Source: Verrucomicrobiales bacterium
GTDB taxonomy: Bacteria; Verrucomicrobiota; Verrucomicrobiia; Verrucomicrobiales; DEV007
Length of the DNA stretch: 64,000 bases
Direction: 5' to 3'
Assembly: GCA_016795385.1 (NCBI GenBank)
Contig: JAEUHI010000011.1
Location: 101,922 to 165,921 of the forward strand
Position 1 is the stretch's first letter, and every line of letters starts with the position of its first letter. A program made the position numbers and the translations under genes. Below are positions 54,993-63,965 of this stretch, in pieces. Below the pieces are notes generated by a model. It worked only from the letters and a program-made list of their open reading frames with translations, had not been told where the DNA came from and did not search any database.

Positions 54993-55421
54993 ATGAAAAC
55001 CTTTTCTGCAAAAGCTGAAGAAATCGAACGTCAGTGGCACGTCATCGACGCCGATGGCAAAGTGCTCGGCGATGTCGCCGTCGCTGCCGCCAACCTGCTT
55101 CGCGGGAAGGGCAAGCCTCTTTTCACCCCCCACGTCGATTGTGGTGATTACGTTGTGATCGTCAACGCCGACAAGGTGCGCCTCACCGGCAACAAGGAAG
55201 ACGACAAGATTTATACCCGCTACACGGGCTACGCCGGCGGCCTCAAGCGTGAAAGTGTCTCCAAGGTCCGCAGCCGCCGCCCCGAGCTCATCGTCGAGCG
55301 TGCCGTCCGCGGCATGATCCCCCACAACCGCCTTGGCCGTGCCATCTTCCGCAAGCTGAAGGTTTACAATGGTGCCAGCCACCCGCACGACGCCCAACAG
55401 GCCAAGCCCTACGAACTTTAA
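54993..55421 (+). CDS. rplM: 50S ribosomal protein L13
   Basis: The product has 142 residues and full-length alignment to L13: [75 protein letters not shown]. It is the first gene of the two-gene ribosomal unit with rpsI, 18 bases apart. It is a structural protein of the large subunit. Confidence 0.98.
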   Translation: MKTFSAKAEEIERQWHVIDADGKVLGDVAVAAANLLRGKGKPLFTPHVDCGDYVVIVNADKVRLTGNKEDDKIYTRYTGYAGGLKRESVSKVRSRRPELIVERAVRGMIPHNRLGRAIFRKLKVYNGASHPHDAQQAKPYEL

Positions 55422-55439
55422 TCCGATCCCTCACCTGAC

Positions 55440-55829
55440 ATGAGCGAAACTTACTCCGCCACGGGTCGCCGCAAGACCGCCACCGCCCGCGTCACCCTTG
55501 CCCCCGGCACTGGTCAGATCACGATCAACAAGCGCCCCTTCGAAGACTACTTCGGTACGCTCTCGCTGCAGAACAAGGTGCTTCACCCCTTCCAAACCGC
55601 CAACGTCGCGAATCAATTCGATGTGACGATCAGCGCGGTGGGTGGCGGTGTCACCGGCCAGATCGGAGCGATCCAACTCGGCATCGCCCGCGCCCTCCTC
55701 AAGTCGAATCCCGACCTAAAGGAAGCCCTCCGCGAAGACCAGCTCCTCACCCGTGATCCCCGGAAGAAGGAACGCAAGAAGCCCGGCCAGCCCGGAGCCC
55801 GCAAGCGCTTCCAGTTCTCGAAGCGTTGA
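55440..55829 (+). CDS. rpsI: 30S ribosomal protein S9
   Basis: The product has 129 residues. YSATGRRKTATARVTL and LLTRDPRKKERKKPGQPGARKRFQFSKR are the S9 start and basic tail that reaches the P-site. It follows rplM as in most bacteria and ends before the terminator at 55862. Confidence 0.98.
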   Translation: MSETYSATGRRKTATARVTLAPGTGQITINKRPFEDYFGTLSLQNKVLHPFQTANVANQFDVTISAVGGGVTGQIGAIQLGIARALLKSNPDLKEALREDQLLTRDPRKKERKKPGQPGARKRFQFSKR

Positions 55830-55861
55830 TCCGCTTCCTTCCCGATCTCGAAGCTCTTTTC

Positions 55862-55897
55862 AACAGGGTCAGGTTCATCACCTGACCCTGTTTGTTT
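55862..55897 (+). terminator. Rho-independent terminator after rpsI
   Basis: AACAGGGTCAGG pairs perfectly with CCTGACCCTGTT around TTCATCA and is followed by TGTTTT. It lies 33 bases after the rpsI stop. Confidence 0.88.
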
Positions 55898-56015
55898 TGT
55901 GGCGGAGCTTGCCGAATGGAGCAGGCCCCATCGTGACCAGGGGATCCTTCAATCCAACGGCCTGCGGGGAGGTCGGCCCGGCTGGGAAAGAGCACCAGGG
56001 AGCAGCAGTGCCCCT

Positions 56016-56792
56016 TCAGTCCAAATCCTCGTGCGAGGACTTCTGCTCGGCCAACTGGCGTTTCGCGGCACGTTTGGCCCCGAGGTGACGAATGTCCTCG
56101 GCGTTGATGAGGAACACGGCGTCTTCCCCGATGTTCACGGCGTGGTCCCCCACCCGCTCGAGGCTGCGGACCATGAAGATGAGGTGGAGGATCTGCTTTA
56201 CCTGTCCCGAGGATTGATCCAGTCGCTTCCCGAGTTCGCGGATGCAGTCCCGATGGAGTTCATCGAGCTCGAGATCGCGGGCGTAAAGGGAGACGGCGAG
56301 GTCCGTGTTCCTTTCGGCGTAGGCGCGCATCGCGTCACGGAAGATGCTCGCGGCCTTCTCGTAGACCGGCTCGATGAGATGGGCCTCCTGGATCTCGGGA
56401 TGTTTCAGCAGCTTGCGGGCGCGCCGGGCGATGTTGCGGGCCTCGTCGGAGATGCGTTCGAGGTTGTTCGCCACTTTCATCCCGGCGATGATCTCGCGCA
56501 GATCGCCGGCCACGGGATTGTAGCGCATGAGGATCTCGAAACACTCGGCGTCGATGCGGCGCTCGAGCTGGTTCACTTCTTCCTCCTCCACGATCGCCTC
56601 GTTGCAATATTCGGCGTTGCGGGAGAGCAGTCCGCGGATGGCGTTCTGCAGATTCTGCTCGGTGATGCTGGCCATGCGGGTGAGGCCGTTGCGCATGTCG
56701 CGAAGGGCCTGCTCGAAGCTGCCAAGGATGTGCACGGAATCGGTCATCAGGGGATCGGTCGGGTAGGGCCCGAAGATGAAATCCGATGTCAT
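56016..56792 (-). CDS. phoU: Phosphate signalling protein PhoU
   Basis: The product has 258 residues. Two three-helix PhoU domains are seen, with ERISDEARNIARRA and ERVGDHAVNIGEDAVF as the metal-binding motifs. A GGAGGGA box sits six bases before ATG 56792, so the longer start is preferred over Met16. PhoU represses the Pho regulon and pst uptake; no pst or phoBR gene is in the window. It is the last gene of a run with the LpxH-like and glycosyltransferase genes. Confidence 0.92.
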   Translation of the reverse strand: MTSDFIFGPYPTDPLMTDSVHILGSFEQALRDMRNGLTRMASITEQNLQNAIRGLLSRNAEYCNEAIVEEEEVNQLERRIDAECFEILMRYNPVAGDLREIIAGMKVANNLERISDEARNIARRARKLLKHPEIQEAHLIEPVYEKAASIFRDAMRAYAERNTDLAVSLYARDLELDELHRDCIRELGKRLDQSSGQVKQILHLIFMVRSLERVGDHAVNIGEDAVFLINAEDIRHLGAKRAAKRQLAEQKSSHEDLD

Positions 56793-56810
56793 TCCGCTTC
56801 CCTCCGTGGT

Positions 56811-57668
56811 TCAGGCCAGAGCGAGCTCGGCGGCGGCCGGGCTCGTCATTTCCTCAATCTCGGCAAAGTCGCTTTCCCGTTTCCGGATGGCACCGGCGAC
56901 GTCCTCGCGCTGCAAGAATTCGCTGTAATGGATCAGTTCAAAATCGCCTGGAACCTTCTCCACGATCGCGGTCAGGGATTCGACCCAATCCCCCGAGTTG
57001 AGGTAATGGACGCCGTTTTCGAGGAGTTTGTCCGCAGGTGTATGAATATGCCCGCAAATGATGCCCCGGCAACCGCGAACTGCGGCGAGCTCCTTGAGCT
57101 GATCCTCGTAGCGATCGACGAAACTGACGGCCGACTTCACCTTTGCCTTGATCGTCTTGCTGAGGGAAAAGTACTCCTTTCCCCGGAAGGCGCGCCAGCG
57201 GTTGTAGAGCCGGTTCACGCCGAGGAGCAACTCGTATCCCTTTGCTCCGGCAATGGCGACCCACCGGTGGCTCGTCGTGACGCGGTCGAATCCGTCGCCG
57301 TGGACGACGAGGTAATCTCCCTGCGGCGTGGGGTGGATGTATTCGTCCACGATGCGGAGATTGCCGAAGCAGACCGGCAGGAAACGCTCGAGAATGTCAT
57401 CGTGATTCCCGCGCAGGTAGATGACATCGGTGCCCTGCTTCTCCATCTTCTTCAGGACGGTGCGGACGAACTTGGTGTGGATCGGCAGCCATTTCCCGCC
57501 GCTGCGGAGCGCCCATCCATCGACGATGTCACCGTTGAGGATCAACTTCCGGCAGGTCGTCGCCTTGAGAAAAGCGATCACCTCCTCGGCCTTGCTGTCG
57601 CGGGTACCGAGGTGGATGTCGGAAAGAAAGATGGTGTGATAGTCGTGGCGTTTGTCGTGGTCTTTCAT
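56811..57668 (-). CDS. LpxH-like UDP-2,3-diacylglucosamine diphosphatase-family phosphoesterase
   Basis: The product has 285 residues from ATG 57668, which has a GGAGGA box nearby. Calcineurin-like metal motifs are DIHLG, GDIVDGW, GNHDD, VHGDGFD and GHIHTP. The closest known family is LpxH, which makes lipid X in lipid A synthesis; a broader phosphoesterase role is possible. It precedes phoU by 18 bases. Confidence 0.85.
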   Translation of the reverse strand: MKDHDKRHDYHTIFLSDIHLGTRDSKAEEVIAFLKATTCRKLILNGDIVDGWALRSGGKWLPIHTKFVRTVLKKMEKQGTDVIYLRGNHDDILERFLPVCFGNLRIVDEYIHPTPQGDYLVVHGDGFDRVTTSHRWVAIAGAKGYELLLGVNRLYNRWRAFRGKEYFSLSKTIKAKVKSAVSFVDRYEDQLKELAAVRGCRGIICGHIHTPADKLLENGVHYLNSGDWVESLTAIVEKVPGDFELIHYSEFLQREDVAGAIRKRESDFAEIEEMTSPAAAELALA

Positions 57669-57697
57669 GGCAGGATTTCCTCCGGAAAAAACGGGTT

Positions 57698-58852
57698 TCA
57701 ATTGGCACCGACGGATTCAGGCTCGCGCTCGGCGGCCGAGCCCACGGGCACGAGATTGGCGAGATCCTCGAGCTGCTTTTCGAAGCGCTTCACGACCTTT
57801 TTCCAGCGCACCTTGCGGGCGGAAGCACGGGCCTCCTCCCGCAAGGAGGTCAGGTCGCCTCCCGCGGCGCGGACGGCGAGGTCGAGGTAGGCCTCGCGAT
57901 CGTCGAAGGGGGCGGTGAAGCCGTTCATCCCGCAGACGATGTGCTGGCGGGCCGCTGCGTAATCATAGGCGACCACGGCGAGGCCGCTCGCCATCGCCTC
58001 GAGGGTGACATTTCCGAAGGTCTCCGTGGTGCTCGGGAAGATGAAGAGATCAGCCGAGGCATAGTGCTCGGCGAGGGCTTCGCCTCGCAGCACTCCGGCA
58101 TAGACGAATTCCGGGTGCTCGCGTTTGAGCTCCTCCAGCTTCGGGCCGTCGCCGACGAAAACCCCTTTGAAATCCGGGATACGCCGACGGATCGCCTGGA
58201 AGGTCTCGACGATGAGAGGCAGGTTCTTCTCCGCCGCGATGCGCCCGACGTAGAGCCCCACCACGGCACCGGCGCCGGCGCCCCAGGTCTGGCGCAAAGT
58301 GAGCGAGCGTTTCTTCGGGTTGAAGAGTTTCGTATCGACGCCCTTTGGAAGTAGCTGGAGGTTTTCAAACCCCCGGGCGTCGAGTTCGTCGATCACGTCG
58401 CGCGAGGGTACGAAGGTGCAGGCCGAGCGGTTGTGGACGTGCCTGAGATATGACATCGTCGCCTTTTCCAGGAGCGGCATGCGGTAGTGGGCGACATACT
58501 GCTGGAAGTTCGTGTGGAAACCGGAGGCCGCGGGAATGCCAAGGGCACGCGCTGCCGTGATCGCCGAAGCCCCGAGCGGCGTTTCCGTGGCCACGTAAAT
58601 GACATCGGGACGTCGGTGCGACCATCGGGATTGGAGGACGAGGCGCATGGGGAATCCAAAACGCACCTCGCGATAACCCGGCAGACCGAAGGAAGGGACC
58701 TCCAGCCCCTCCTCATCACAGGCGAGGACGGCGGGCCGGACGACATCGACCTGGTGTCCCCGCTCGCGGAGTCCATTGACGAGCCGCTCGAGCGTCGTCG
58801 CGACTCCATTCGCCTGGGGCGTGTAAGTATCCGTGACAAAGGTGATATTCAT
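57698..58852 (-). CDS. GT4-family glycosyltransferase
   Basis: The product has 384 residues. TDTYTPQANGVATTL opens the GT-B fold. GLYVGRIAAEKNLPLIVETF and SADLFIFPSTTETFGNVTLEAMASG hold the donor-binding EX7E region. It resembles MgtA/PimB-type mannosyl or glucosyltransferases, probably making a glycolipid. It is 29 bases before the LpxH-like gene on the same strand. Confidence 0.9.
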   Translation of the reverse strand: MNITFVTDTYTPQANGVATTLERLVNGLRERGHQVDVVRPAVLACDEEGLEVPSFGLPGYREVRFGFPMRLVLQSRWSHRRPDVIYVATETPLGASAITAARALGIPAASGFHTNFQQYVAHYRMPLLEKATMSYLRHVHNRSACTFVPSRDVIDELDARGFENLQLLPKGVDTKLFNPKKRSLTLRQTWGAGAGAVVGLYVGRIAAEKNLPLIVETFQAIRRRIPDFKGVFVGDGPKLEELKREHPEFVYAGVLRGEALAEHYASADLFIFPSTTETFGNVTLEAMASGLAVVAYDYAAARQHIVCGMNGFTAPFDDREAYLDLAVRAAGGDLTSLREEARASARKVRWKKVVKRFEKQLEDLANLVPVGSAAEREPESVGAN

Positions 58853-59040
58853 GGCAGGTCCGGTAGCTGAGGATTTCTCCGAAAGGCTTTGGGCGGAAAT
58901 CCGGATCCCATCGGGGTCGATCCACCTCTCACCTCAGCCAAGGTTCGGGCATCCCCGCCCTTCGAAAAGCAACACCTTCGTCACTTGTGACCTTCAAGCG
59001 CTCTGAAGGAATTGTTTTAAAAGATCCCAAAAACGAGACG

Positions 59041-59081
59041 AGCCGCAGCCCGGACACCTGCCAATAATCCGGACTGCGGCT
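59041..59081. repeat. Hairpin-forming inverted repeat
   Basis: AGCCGCAGCCCGGA (59041-59054) pairs with TCCGGACTGCGGCT (59068-59081), 13 of 14 positions, around CACCTGCCAATAA. It starts the non-coding block below. Confidence 0.7.
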
Positions 59082-59084
59082 ACC

Positions 59085-59360
59085 CCTCAACTCGGGCCCC
59101 GGAAACCCTCGGCGGATGAACAAGGAACGCCGGGGGCTCTGAGGAACCCAAATGATCTGTCTTGTCTGCGGCGGAGCGCGAGCGCCCCGGCAAGGCCGCC
59201 CTCGCGGTCGCCTTGCGTCTGTTTGTGTGTCAAAAGCTCCTCCAGGGATCTCGCCTTTGCGGGACTCACGCTCCCCTTTTGAAAGGAGGGAAAACGTTCG
59301 CCACGGTCCGGACGCGCATTCATCGGAGGAAGTCGGCGCGGGAAGCGCTGACAATTGAGT
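59085..59360. other. Unexplained non-coding repeat-like block (PVC-type)
   Basis: No gene in 58853-59453 has a believable frame. The minus-strand translation of 59087-59323 reads RSLEELLTHKQTQ...GLAGALALRRRQD...GVPCSSAEGFRGP. This strongly recalls the spurious DUF1589-type peptides annotated in Rhodopirellula baltica (my memory, not searched). If so it is an interspersed element shared by PVC genomes. It is followed by an AT-rich stretch (59355-59450) that might hold a promoter. Confidence 0.5.
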
Positions 59361-59453
59361 TTAACAAAATATAAAGGATATTCAACTCAAAATTTAAAAT
59401 TTTTGAGCAATTGATCCTCAATTTTGCGAAAACATTTTAAAACGTCACTTCCC

Positions 59454-60926
59454 TTAGACGAGAGGAAGGATCCAGGCCCCCAGCATCAAGACAAGGAGAC
59501 CGACGAGAGACATCACCAGCATCATCATGCTGACGGTTTTGAAAGTCTCGAGGGGAGTCATGCCGGTCATGCGTCCGATCACCCAGAAACCACTGTCGTT
59601 TGCCCAGGAGATCGGCTTCGATCCGCAGCCAATGGCGAGGGCGAGATAGAGCGCGGAGAAGGACAGTTCCGTCCCCAAGGCGATCGGGCCCACCATCCCG
59701 CCGGCGGTGATCATCGCGACCGTGGCCGAACCTTGGGCGCTGCGAATGAGCGCCGTGACCAGGTAGGCGATGGGTATCAACCAGATCGTTTGGCGACCCT
59801 CGATCGAATTGCTGATGAGTTCCGCGATGTTGGTATCCTTCAACACGGAGCCGAAGGCACTGCCGGCGGCGGTGATGAGGATGATGATGCCTCCGCTCGA
59901 AAGCGCCCCCTGCACGGCCTCCTTCACTCCCCCACCCGCCCGGCGTTTCGAGCGGATGAGCAGCCATACCGCGGCTCCGGCGGAGAGTATCAGGGCGATG
60001 TTTTTGTCGCCGAGAACCCGCATGGCCGCGAGGTCACGGTCCATCGCCTCGAGCACGGTCTGTCCGCCGATGAGGCCCACCGGAAGGATGATGGGAAAGA
60101 GCGAAAGCCACAGCGACGGGAGCGGCCCCGCGTCGACAGGGGCGGAGGTCTCTTCCTTCGAAGCCCATTCACTTTCGCGGAAAGGGATCTCCCACCGGCG
60201 ATTCGCCCAATAAGCAAAAGCGATCCCGGCGGCCACCGTCACGAGCCCCACGACGATGCCCCCCAGCATCATCGATCCGATCGTGACCTGATCACCGAAA
60301 TATCCAGCCACGGTGAGCGGGCCCGGCGTCGGCGGCACGAGGGAATGGGCCATCGTCGCCCCCGCCACGATCGTGAGGATGTAGAGCAGATAATCCTTTC
60401 CCGTCTCGCGCCGCAACGCTTTTCCCAGAGGCATCAGCAGGTAAAAGACCGTGTCAAAAAACACCGGAATGCCCAGGGTGAAGGCACTCCCCGCAAACGC
60501 GAAAGGTGTGCCGCGCACGCCGAAGAGACGCATCAGGGAATCGACGATGCGCTTGGCCCCGCCCGAATCGAGCAGGCATTGTCCGATGATCGCGGCCATG
60601 GCGATGACGAGGGCGATGTCGCCGCAGCCCTTGCCAAAGGCGTCGGTGAATCTCGCGACGAACCACTTCCCCGCATGGGCGAGCGCCGACTCGTGCGCCT
60701 TTTCCATGCCCGCGGGTGCGGCCATGGGAATGCCGCTGCCCCCGTCTCCGATCAACGCAGCACGCTGGGCCGCATCGAGCTTCGAGCGATAGAGCAGATC
60801 GGTCGGAGTGAGAGCCGCGACCGTGAGTCCCGCCGCGGTGAGAGCGATGAAGGGGTGCCAGCGCAGGGCGATGATCCCCGCGACCACGATGAGCACCCCG
60901 ATCAACAAGAGTGTGATGGGGCCCAT
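59454..60926 (-). CDS. GntP-family gluconate/organic acid:proton symporter
   Basis: The product has 490 residues with about 12 membrane segments. MAHSLVPPTPGPLTVAGYFG and GIPVFFDTVFYLLMPLGKAL, plus LIRSAQGSATVAMITAGG, are GntP signatures. It should import gluconate or a related hydroxy acid with protons. It is downstream of korB by 55 bases on the same strand. Confidence 0.92.
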   Translation of the reverse strand: MGPITLLLIGVLIVVAGIIALRWHPFIALTAAGLTVAALTPTDLLYRSKLDAAQRAALIGDGGSGIPMAAPAGMEKAHESALAHAGKWFVARFTDAFGKGCGDIALVIAMAAIIGQCLLDSGGAKRIVDSLMRLFGVRGTPFAFAGSAFTLGIPVFFDTVFYLLMPLGKALRRETGKDYLLYILTIVAGATMAHSLVPPTPGPLTVAGYFGDQVTIGSMMLGGIVVGLVTVAAGIAFAYWANRRWEIPFRESEWASKEETSAPVDAGPLPSLWLSLFPIILPVGLIGGQTVLEAMDRDLAAMRVLGDKNIALILSAGAAVWLLIRSKRRAGGGVKEAVQGALSSGGIIILITAAGSAFGSVLKDTNIAELISNSIEGRQTIWLIPIAYLVTALIRSAQGSATVAMITAGGMVGPIALGTELSFSALYLALAIGCGSKPISWANDSGFWVIGRMTGMTPLETFKTVSMMMLVMSLVGLLVLMLGAWILPLV

Positions 60927-60981
60927 CGTGTGAATGCGGACAATCGTTGCGGGATCGGATTCGCTCGCGGAAATGCCGGCC

Positions 60982-61905
60982 TTATTTCATCGAAGCGAAC
61001 CGCGACGAAAGCAGATCGACGGCGCTGGCATCGCCGACTTTCTCGCGGGTCGAATCGATCCAGACCTGCTCCAGCTGGTTCTTGGTGGGGCGATCCGTCT
61101 CGTAGAAGACCCCGAATTTTCCGGGATACTGCAGCGAGGCGAGACGGTAGGCCTCGTTCTCGTCGGAGACATCGTGGCGCTCCGCGTCCTCGGGGCTGTT
61201 GTCCCATTTCTTTTCCTCGATCAGATCGAAGGTGCCGCCTTTGCGCGGATTCCCGTCATCGAAGGCGCCGGGATAGAAAATGACGCACTCGGAGAGCACT
61301 TCCACGACGCTGAAGCCGGGATGCAAGATGGCGCGCTCGAAAACCTCCATCATGTGTTTCACCTGGGTGGCGTGCGTGCGGGCGACGAAGGAAGCACCTC
61401 CGTAGACGAGCTTTTTCATCGGATTGATCGGCTGGTCGATCGCACCGGTCGGATCGGTCTTCGATTTGAAACCTTTAGGACTCGTCGGCGAGGTCTGCTT
61501 CTTGGTGAGGCCGTAGACGAAATTGTCCATCACGATGTAGGTGAGGTTCACGTTCTTCCGGGCGGCGTGGTCGAGATGGTTCCCGCCGATCGAATAGCCG
61601 TCGCCGTCACCGCCGAAGGCGAAGACGTGGAGGTCGGGACGCGAGAGGCTCACCCCGGTCGCGAACGGGAGGGCGCGGCCGTGGATGAAGTGCACGCCGT
61701 GACCGTTCACGAAGTAAGGGAAACGCGAGGAACATCCGATGCCCGCGATGGTGCAGATCTTTTCATGCGGGATCTGGAGCTTCTCGAGTACCTTGAAAAA
61801 GGTCGCGAGCACGGCGAAGTCGCCGCAGCCCGGACACCAGGTCGGGTGGTCGGCGGTGAGGTCCTTCTTGGTGAGAGGCTTGGGGCTTTCAGTGGTGGTG
61901 GACAT
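60982..61905 (-). CDS. korB: 2-oxoacid:ferredoxin oxidoreductase, beta subunit
   Basis: The product has 307 residues from ATG 61905. WCPGCGDFAVL, GIGCSSRFPYF, FAFGGDGDGYSIGGNHLDHAARKNVNLTYIVMDN is the thiamine-PP motif. With KorA it converts 2-oxoglutarate or pyruvate to the CoA ester using ferredoxin. It follows korA by 49 bases. Confidence 0.93.
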   Translation of the reverse strand: MSTTTESPKPLTKKDLTADHPTWCPGCGDFAVLATFFKVLEKLQIPHEKICTIAGIGCSSRFPYFVNGHGVHFIHGRALPFATGVSLSRPDLHVFAFGGDGDGYSIGGNHLDHAARKNVNLTYIVMDNFVYGLTKKQTSPTSPKGFKSKTDPTGAIDQPINPMKKLVYGGASFVARTHATQVKHMMEVFERAILHPGFSVVEVLSECVIFYPGAFDDGNPRKGGTFDLIEEKKWDNSPEDAERHDVSDENEAYRLASLQYPGKFGVFYETDRPTKNQLEQVWIDSTREKVGDASAVDLLSSRFASMK

Positions 61906-61954
61906 GGAAAAATGGGGAAAGAGATTCGATGGGGGTGAATCGGAAACGTCCGCA

Positions 61955-63769
61955 TCAGCCGGCGATGGCCGCTTCGACGCGCGAGACGATGTCCCGCACC
62001 CGGTAGTTGAGACCATCGGTCTTGCAGATGGACCGGATCTTCGGATCACAGTGGCGCGCCCGGAGCAAGGTGGCGAGCTGGCCCTGGCCGTAGAGTCCCT
62101 CGTCGTTCATTTCCACGACGAGGACATTCGCGTAGCTCGCGAAAATCTCCTCCATGCCGTTCGGCATCGGATTGAGATGACGCAGGTGGATGCAGCCCAC
62201 CTGGCGCCCCGCGGCACGAAGACGCTCGACCGCTTCGCGGATCGGACCCCAGGTGGAACCCCAGCCGACGATGAGAGCCTCGCCCGAAGCATCGCCGTAA
62301 ATTTCCGGCTTGGGCAGAGTCGCACCGAAGGCCTTGATCTTTTCACGGCGGCGCTCGGTCATCTTCTGGTGAATGCCGGGATTGGCACTCGGGTGGCCCC
62401 ACTCATCGTGCTCGAGACCCGTGACGACGGGATATTTCCCGGCCGTCATCGGGGAGCCCGGAGCGGCGTGACGGGTGAGCCCGTCGAGCGGGTAGGGTTT
62501 GAATTCTTCCCCGCGCGGCGAGAGATCGAGGACCGGCTCGTGCACGAGCGCGGCGAGATCGGGCTGCTCGAAAGCCTCGATGCGGGACGCGAGCGCCATA
62601 TCCGTGAGAACGAAAACCGGACAGCTGTATTTGCGCGCCAGTTCGCAGGCCTCGACCGCGATGTAGAAACAGTCGGCGACATTCTTCGGCGCGAGCACGA
62701 TGCGGGGGCAGTCACCATGGCTGCCGTAGATCGCCTGCATCAGATCACTCTGCTCCACGCTCGTGGGGAGCCCGGTGCTCGGTCCGCCCCGCTGCACGTT
62801 GATGACGACGAGCGGCAGCTCTGCCATCGTCGCGTAGCTGAGCGCCTCCATCTTCAGCGAGAGCCCGGGACCCGAGCTGCCCGTCACGGAGACGTGGCCG
62901 GAATAGGCAAACCCGAGCGCCATGGCGACGGCGGCCAGTTCGTCTTCCGCCTGCACAAAAAGCCCACCGTACTTGGGAAGCTCGACACGGAGCTGTTCCA
63001 TGATCGTAGACCAGGGCGTGATCGGATACGCGGCGCCGTAGCGCACGCCGCCCGCGAGGAGACCGAGCACCATGGCGGTGTTGCCGTCGGTCGTCACCTT
63101 GTCGACGGCGCTTCCCCTGCCCTGCTGCAGCTCGTATTCGACCTTCAGGAGATCGCCGACGGGGTAAGCGAAACCCGCGTCGAAGGCGAGCATCGCGTTG
63201 CGGAGGACATCTTCGTTCTTGCCGCCGAATTGCTTCGAGACGAGGCCGATCACCTTCTCCTTGTTCAGCTTGAAGATCTGCGTGACGAGTCCGAGGGCGA
63301 AGAGGTTTTTGCCACGCTCGCGCGAGCTGCCGCCGAGGGCTTCGACGGTCGCGCTGGTGATCGGGATACCGACGTGGAGGGCGTCGAGATCGCTCTTCAC
63401 CTCCTGCACGTTGTCCGTATCGTAGATGCAGATCCCACCGGGGCGGAGCGAGCCGATGTGGCTGTCGTAGCTGTGCTGATAGAAGGCGAAGAGGAAATCC
63501 GACTCATCCCCGGCCGAGAGCACTTCACCCGATCCCAGATGCACCTGGAAGATCGAGGGCCCGCCCGAGATCGTCGAAGGGATCGTCATGTAGGTCATCA
63601 CCTCGCGCGAGCTGCGGCCCGCGAGCCGGGCGAGGAGACCGCCGATCGTCTGGATCCCGTCTTGGGAGTTTCCGGCGAAGCGGATGACGGCGTTCTGGAG
63701 TTCGGTGACCCCCGACGATGCGGGGCTGGCGGCGAGTTCGGGGGAATCCGACGTGGCGGACGGGCTCAT
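61955..63769 (-). CDS. korA: 2-oxoacid:ferredoxin oxidoreductase, alpha subunit (gamma-alpha fusion)
   Basis: The product has 604 residues. The N-terminal gamma domain (about 20-220) has NSQDGIQTIGGLLARLAGR. The alpha part has YPITPWSTIMEQL, FVQAEDELAAVAMALGFAYSGHVSVTGSSGPGLSLK. The gamma-alpha fusion is the KorA type with no separate delta ferredoxin seen. The promoter is at 63805-63833. Confidence 0.93.
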   Translation of the reverse strand: MSPSATSDSPELAASPASSGVTELQNAVIRFAGNSQDGIQTIGGLLARLAGRSSREVMTYMTIPSTISGGPSIFQVHLGSGEVLSAGDESDFLFAFYQHSYDSHIGSLRPGGICIYDTDNVQEVKSDLDALHVGIPITSATVEALGGSSRERGKNLFALGLVTQIFKLNKEKVIGLVSKQFGGKNEDVLRNAMLAFDAGFAYPVGDLLKVEYELQQGRGSAVDKVTTDGNTAMVLGLLAGGVRYGAAYPITPWSTIMEQLRVELPKYGGLFVQAEDELAAVAMALGFAYSGHVSVTGSSGPGLSLKMEALSYATMAELPLVVINVQRGGPSTGLPTSVEQSDLMQAIYGSHGDCPRIVLAPKNVADCFYIAVEACELARKYSCPVFVLTDMALASRIEAFEQPDLAALVHEPVLDLSPRGEEFKPYPLDGLTRHAAPGSPMTAGKYPVVTGLEHDEWGHPSANPGIHQKMTERRREKIKAFGATLPKPEIYGDASGEALIVGWGSTWGPIREAVERLRAAGRQVGCIHLRHLNPMPNGMEEIFASYANVLVVEMNDEGLYGQGQLATLLRARHCDPKIRSICKTDGLNYRVRDIVSRVEAAIAG

Positions 63770-63804
63770 TGGGGGTTGAAAAAACGAGGGGATTGGAAAG
63801 GGCT

Positions 63805-63833
63805 TTTATACCCGGGCGACCTCTCCATTGCAA
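63805..63833 (-). promoter_or_regulatory. Promoter for korA-korB
   Basis: On the minus strand TTGCAA (63833-63828), a 17-base spacer and TATAAA (63810-63805) sit 36 bases before the korA ATG. An 8-base inverted repeat (CCGGGCGA 63812-63819, TCGCCCGG 63844-63851) brackets the -35, so a regulator may bind there. Confidence 0.6.
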
Positions 63834-63863
63834 AGAAATTGTCTCGCCCGGTGGGCGCGCGCA

Positions 63864-63945
63864 TTGCGCCAAATAGAATGACACCGGGAGAGATTTTCGG
63901 CGAAGGGCCTTGAAGGTCGTTGCGCCAGAAAGAATGACACCGGGA
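63864..63945. repeat. Pair of 26-bp direct repeats upstream of a transposase-like gene
   Basis: TTGCGCCAAATAGAATGACA at 63864 and TTGCGCCAGAAAGAATGACA at 63920, both continuing CCGGGA. The 26-base copies differ at two bases and are 56 bases apart. They may be transposase-binding sites or a remnant of an IS end. Confidence 0.7.
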
Positions 63946-63965
63946 TGAAACAGCCCGAGAGTGTC

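Noticed and set aside
55899..57890. Long plus-strand frame over phoU and the LpxH-like gene (663 codons).
   Set aside because: Both opposite-strand genes show complete domain signatures and Shine-Dalgarno sequences. The plus frame has none.
59085..59360. Protein-coding gene on either strand.
   Set aside because: Open frames exist in several frames at once but none has a Shine-Dalgarno, plausible domain or neighbour context. A repeat or RNA element is more likely.
59424..63913. Two long plus-strand frames over the GntP permease and korAB.
   Set aside because: They are antisense shadows. The minus-strand genes are complete and well supported.
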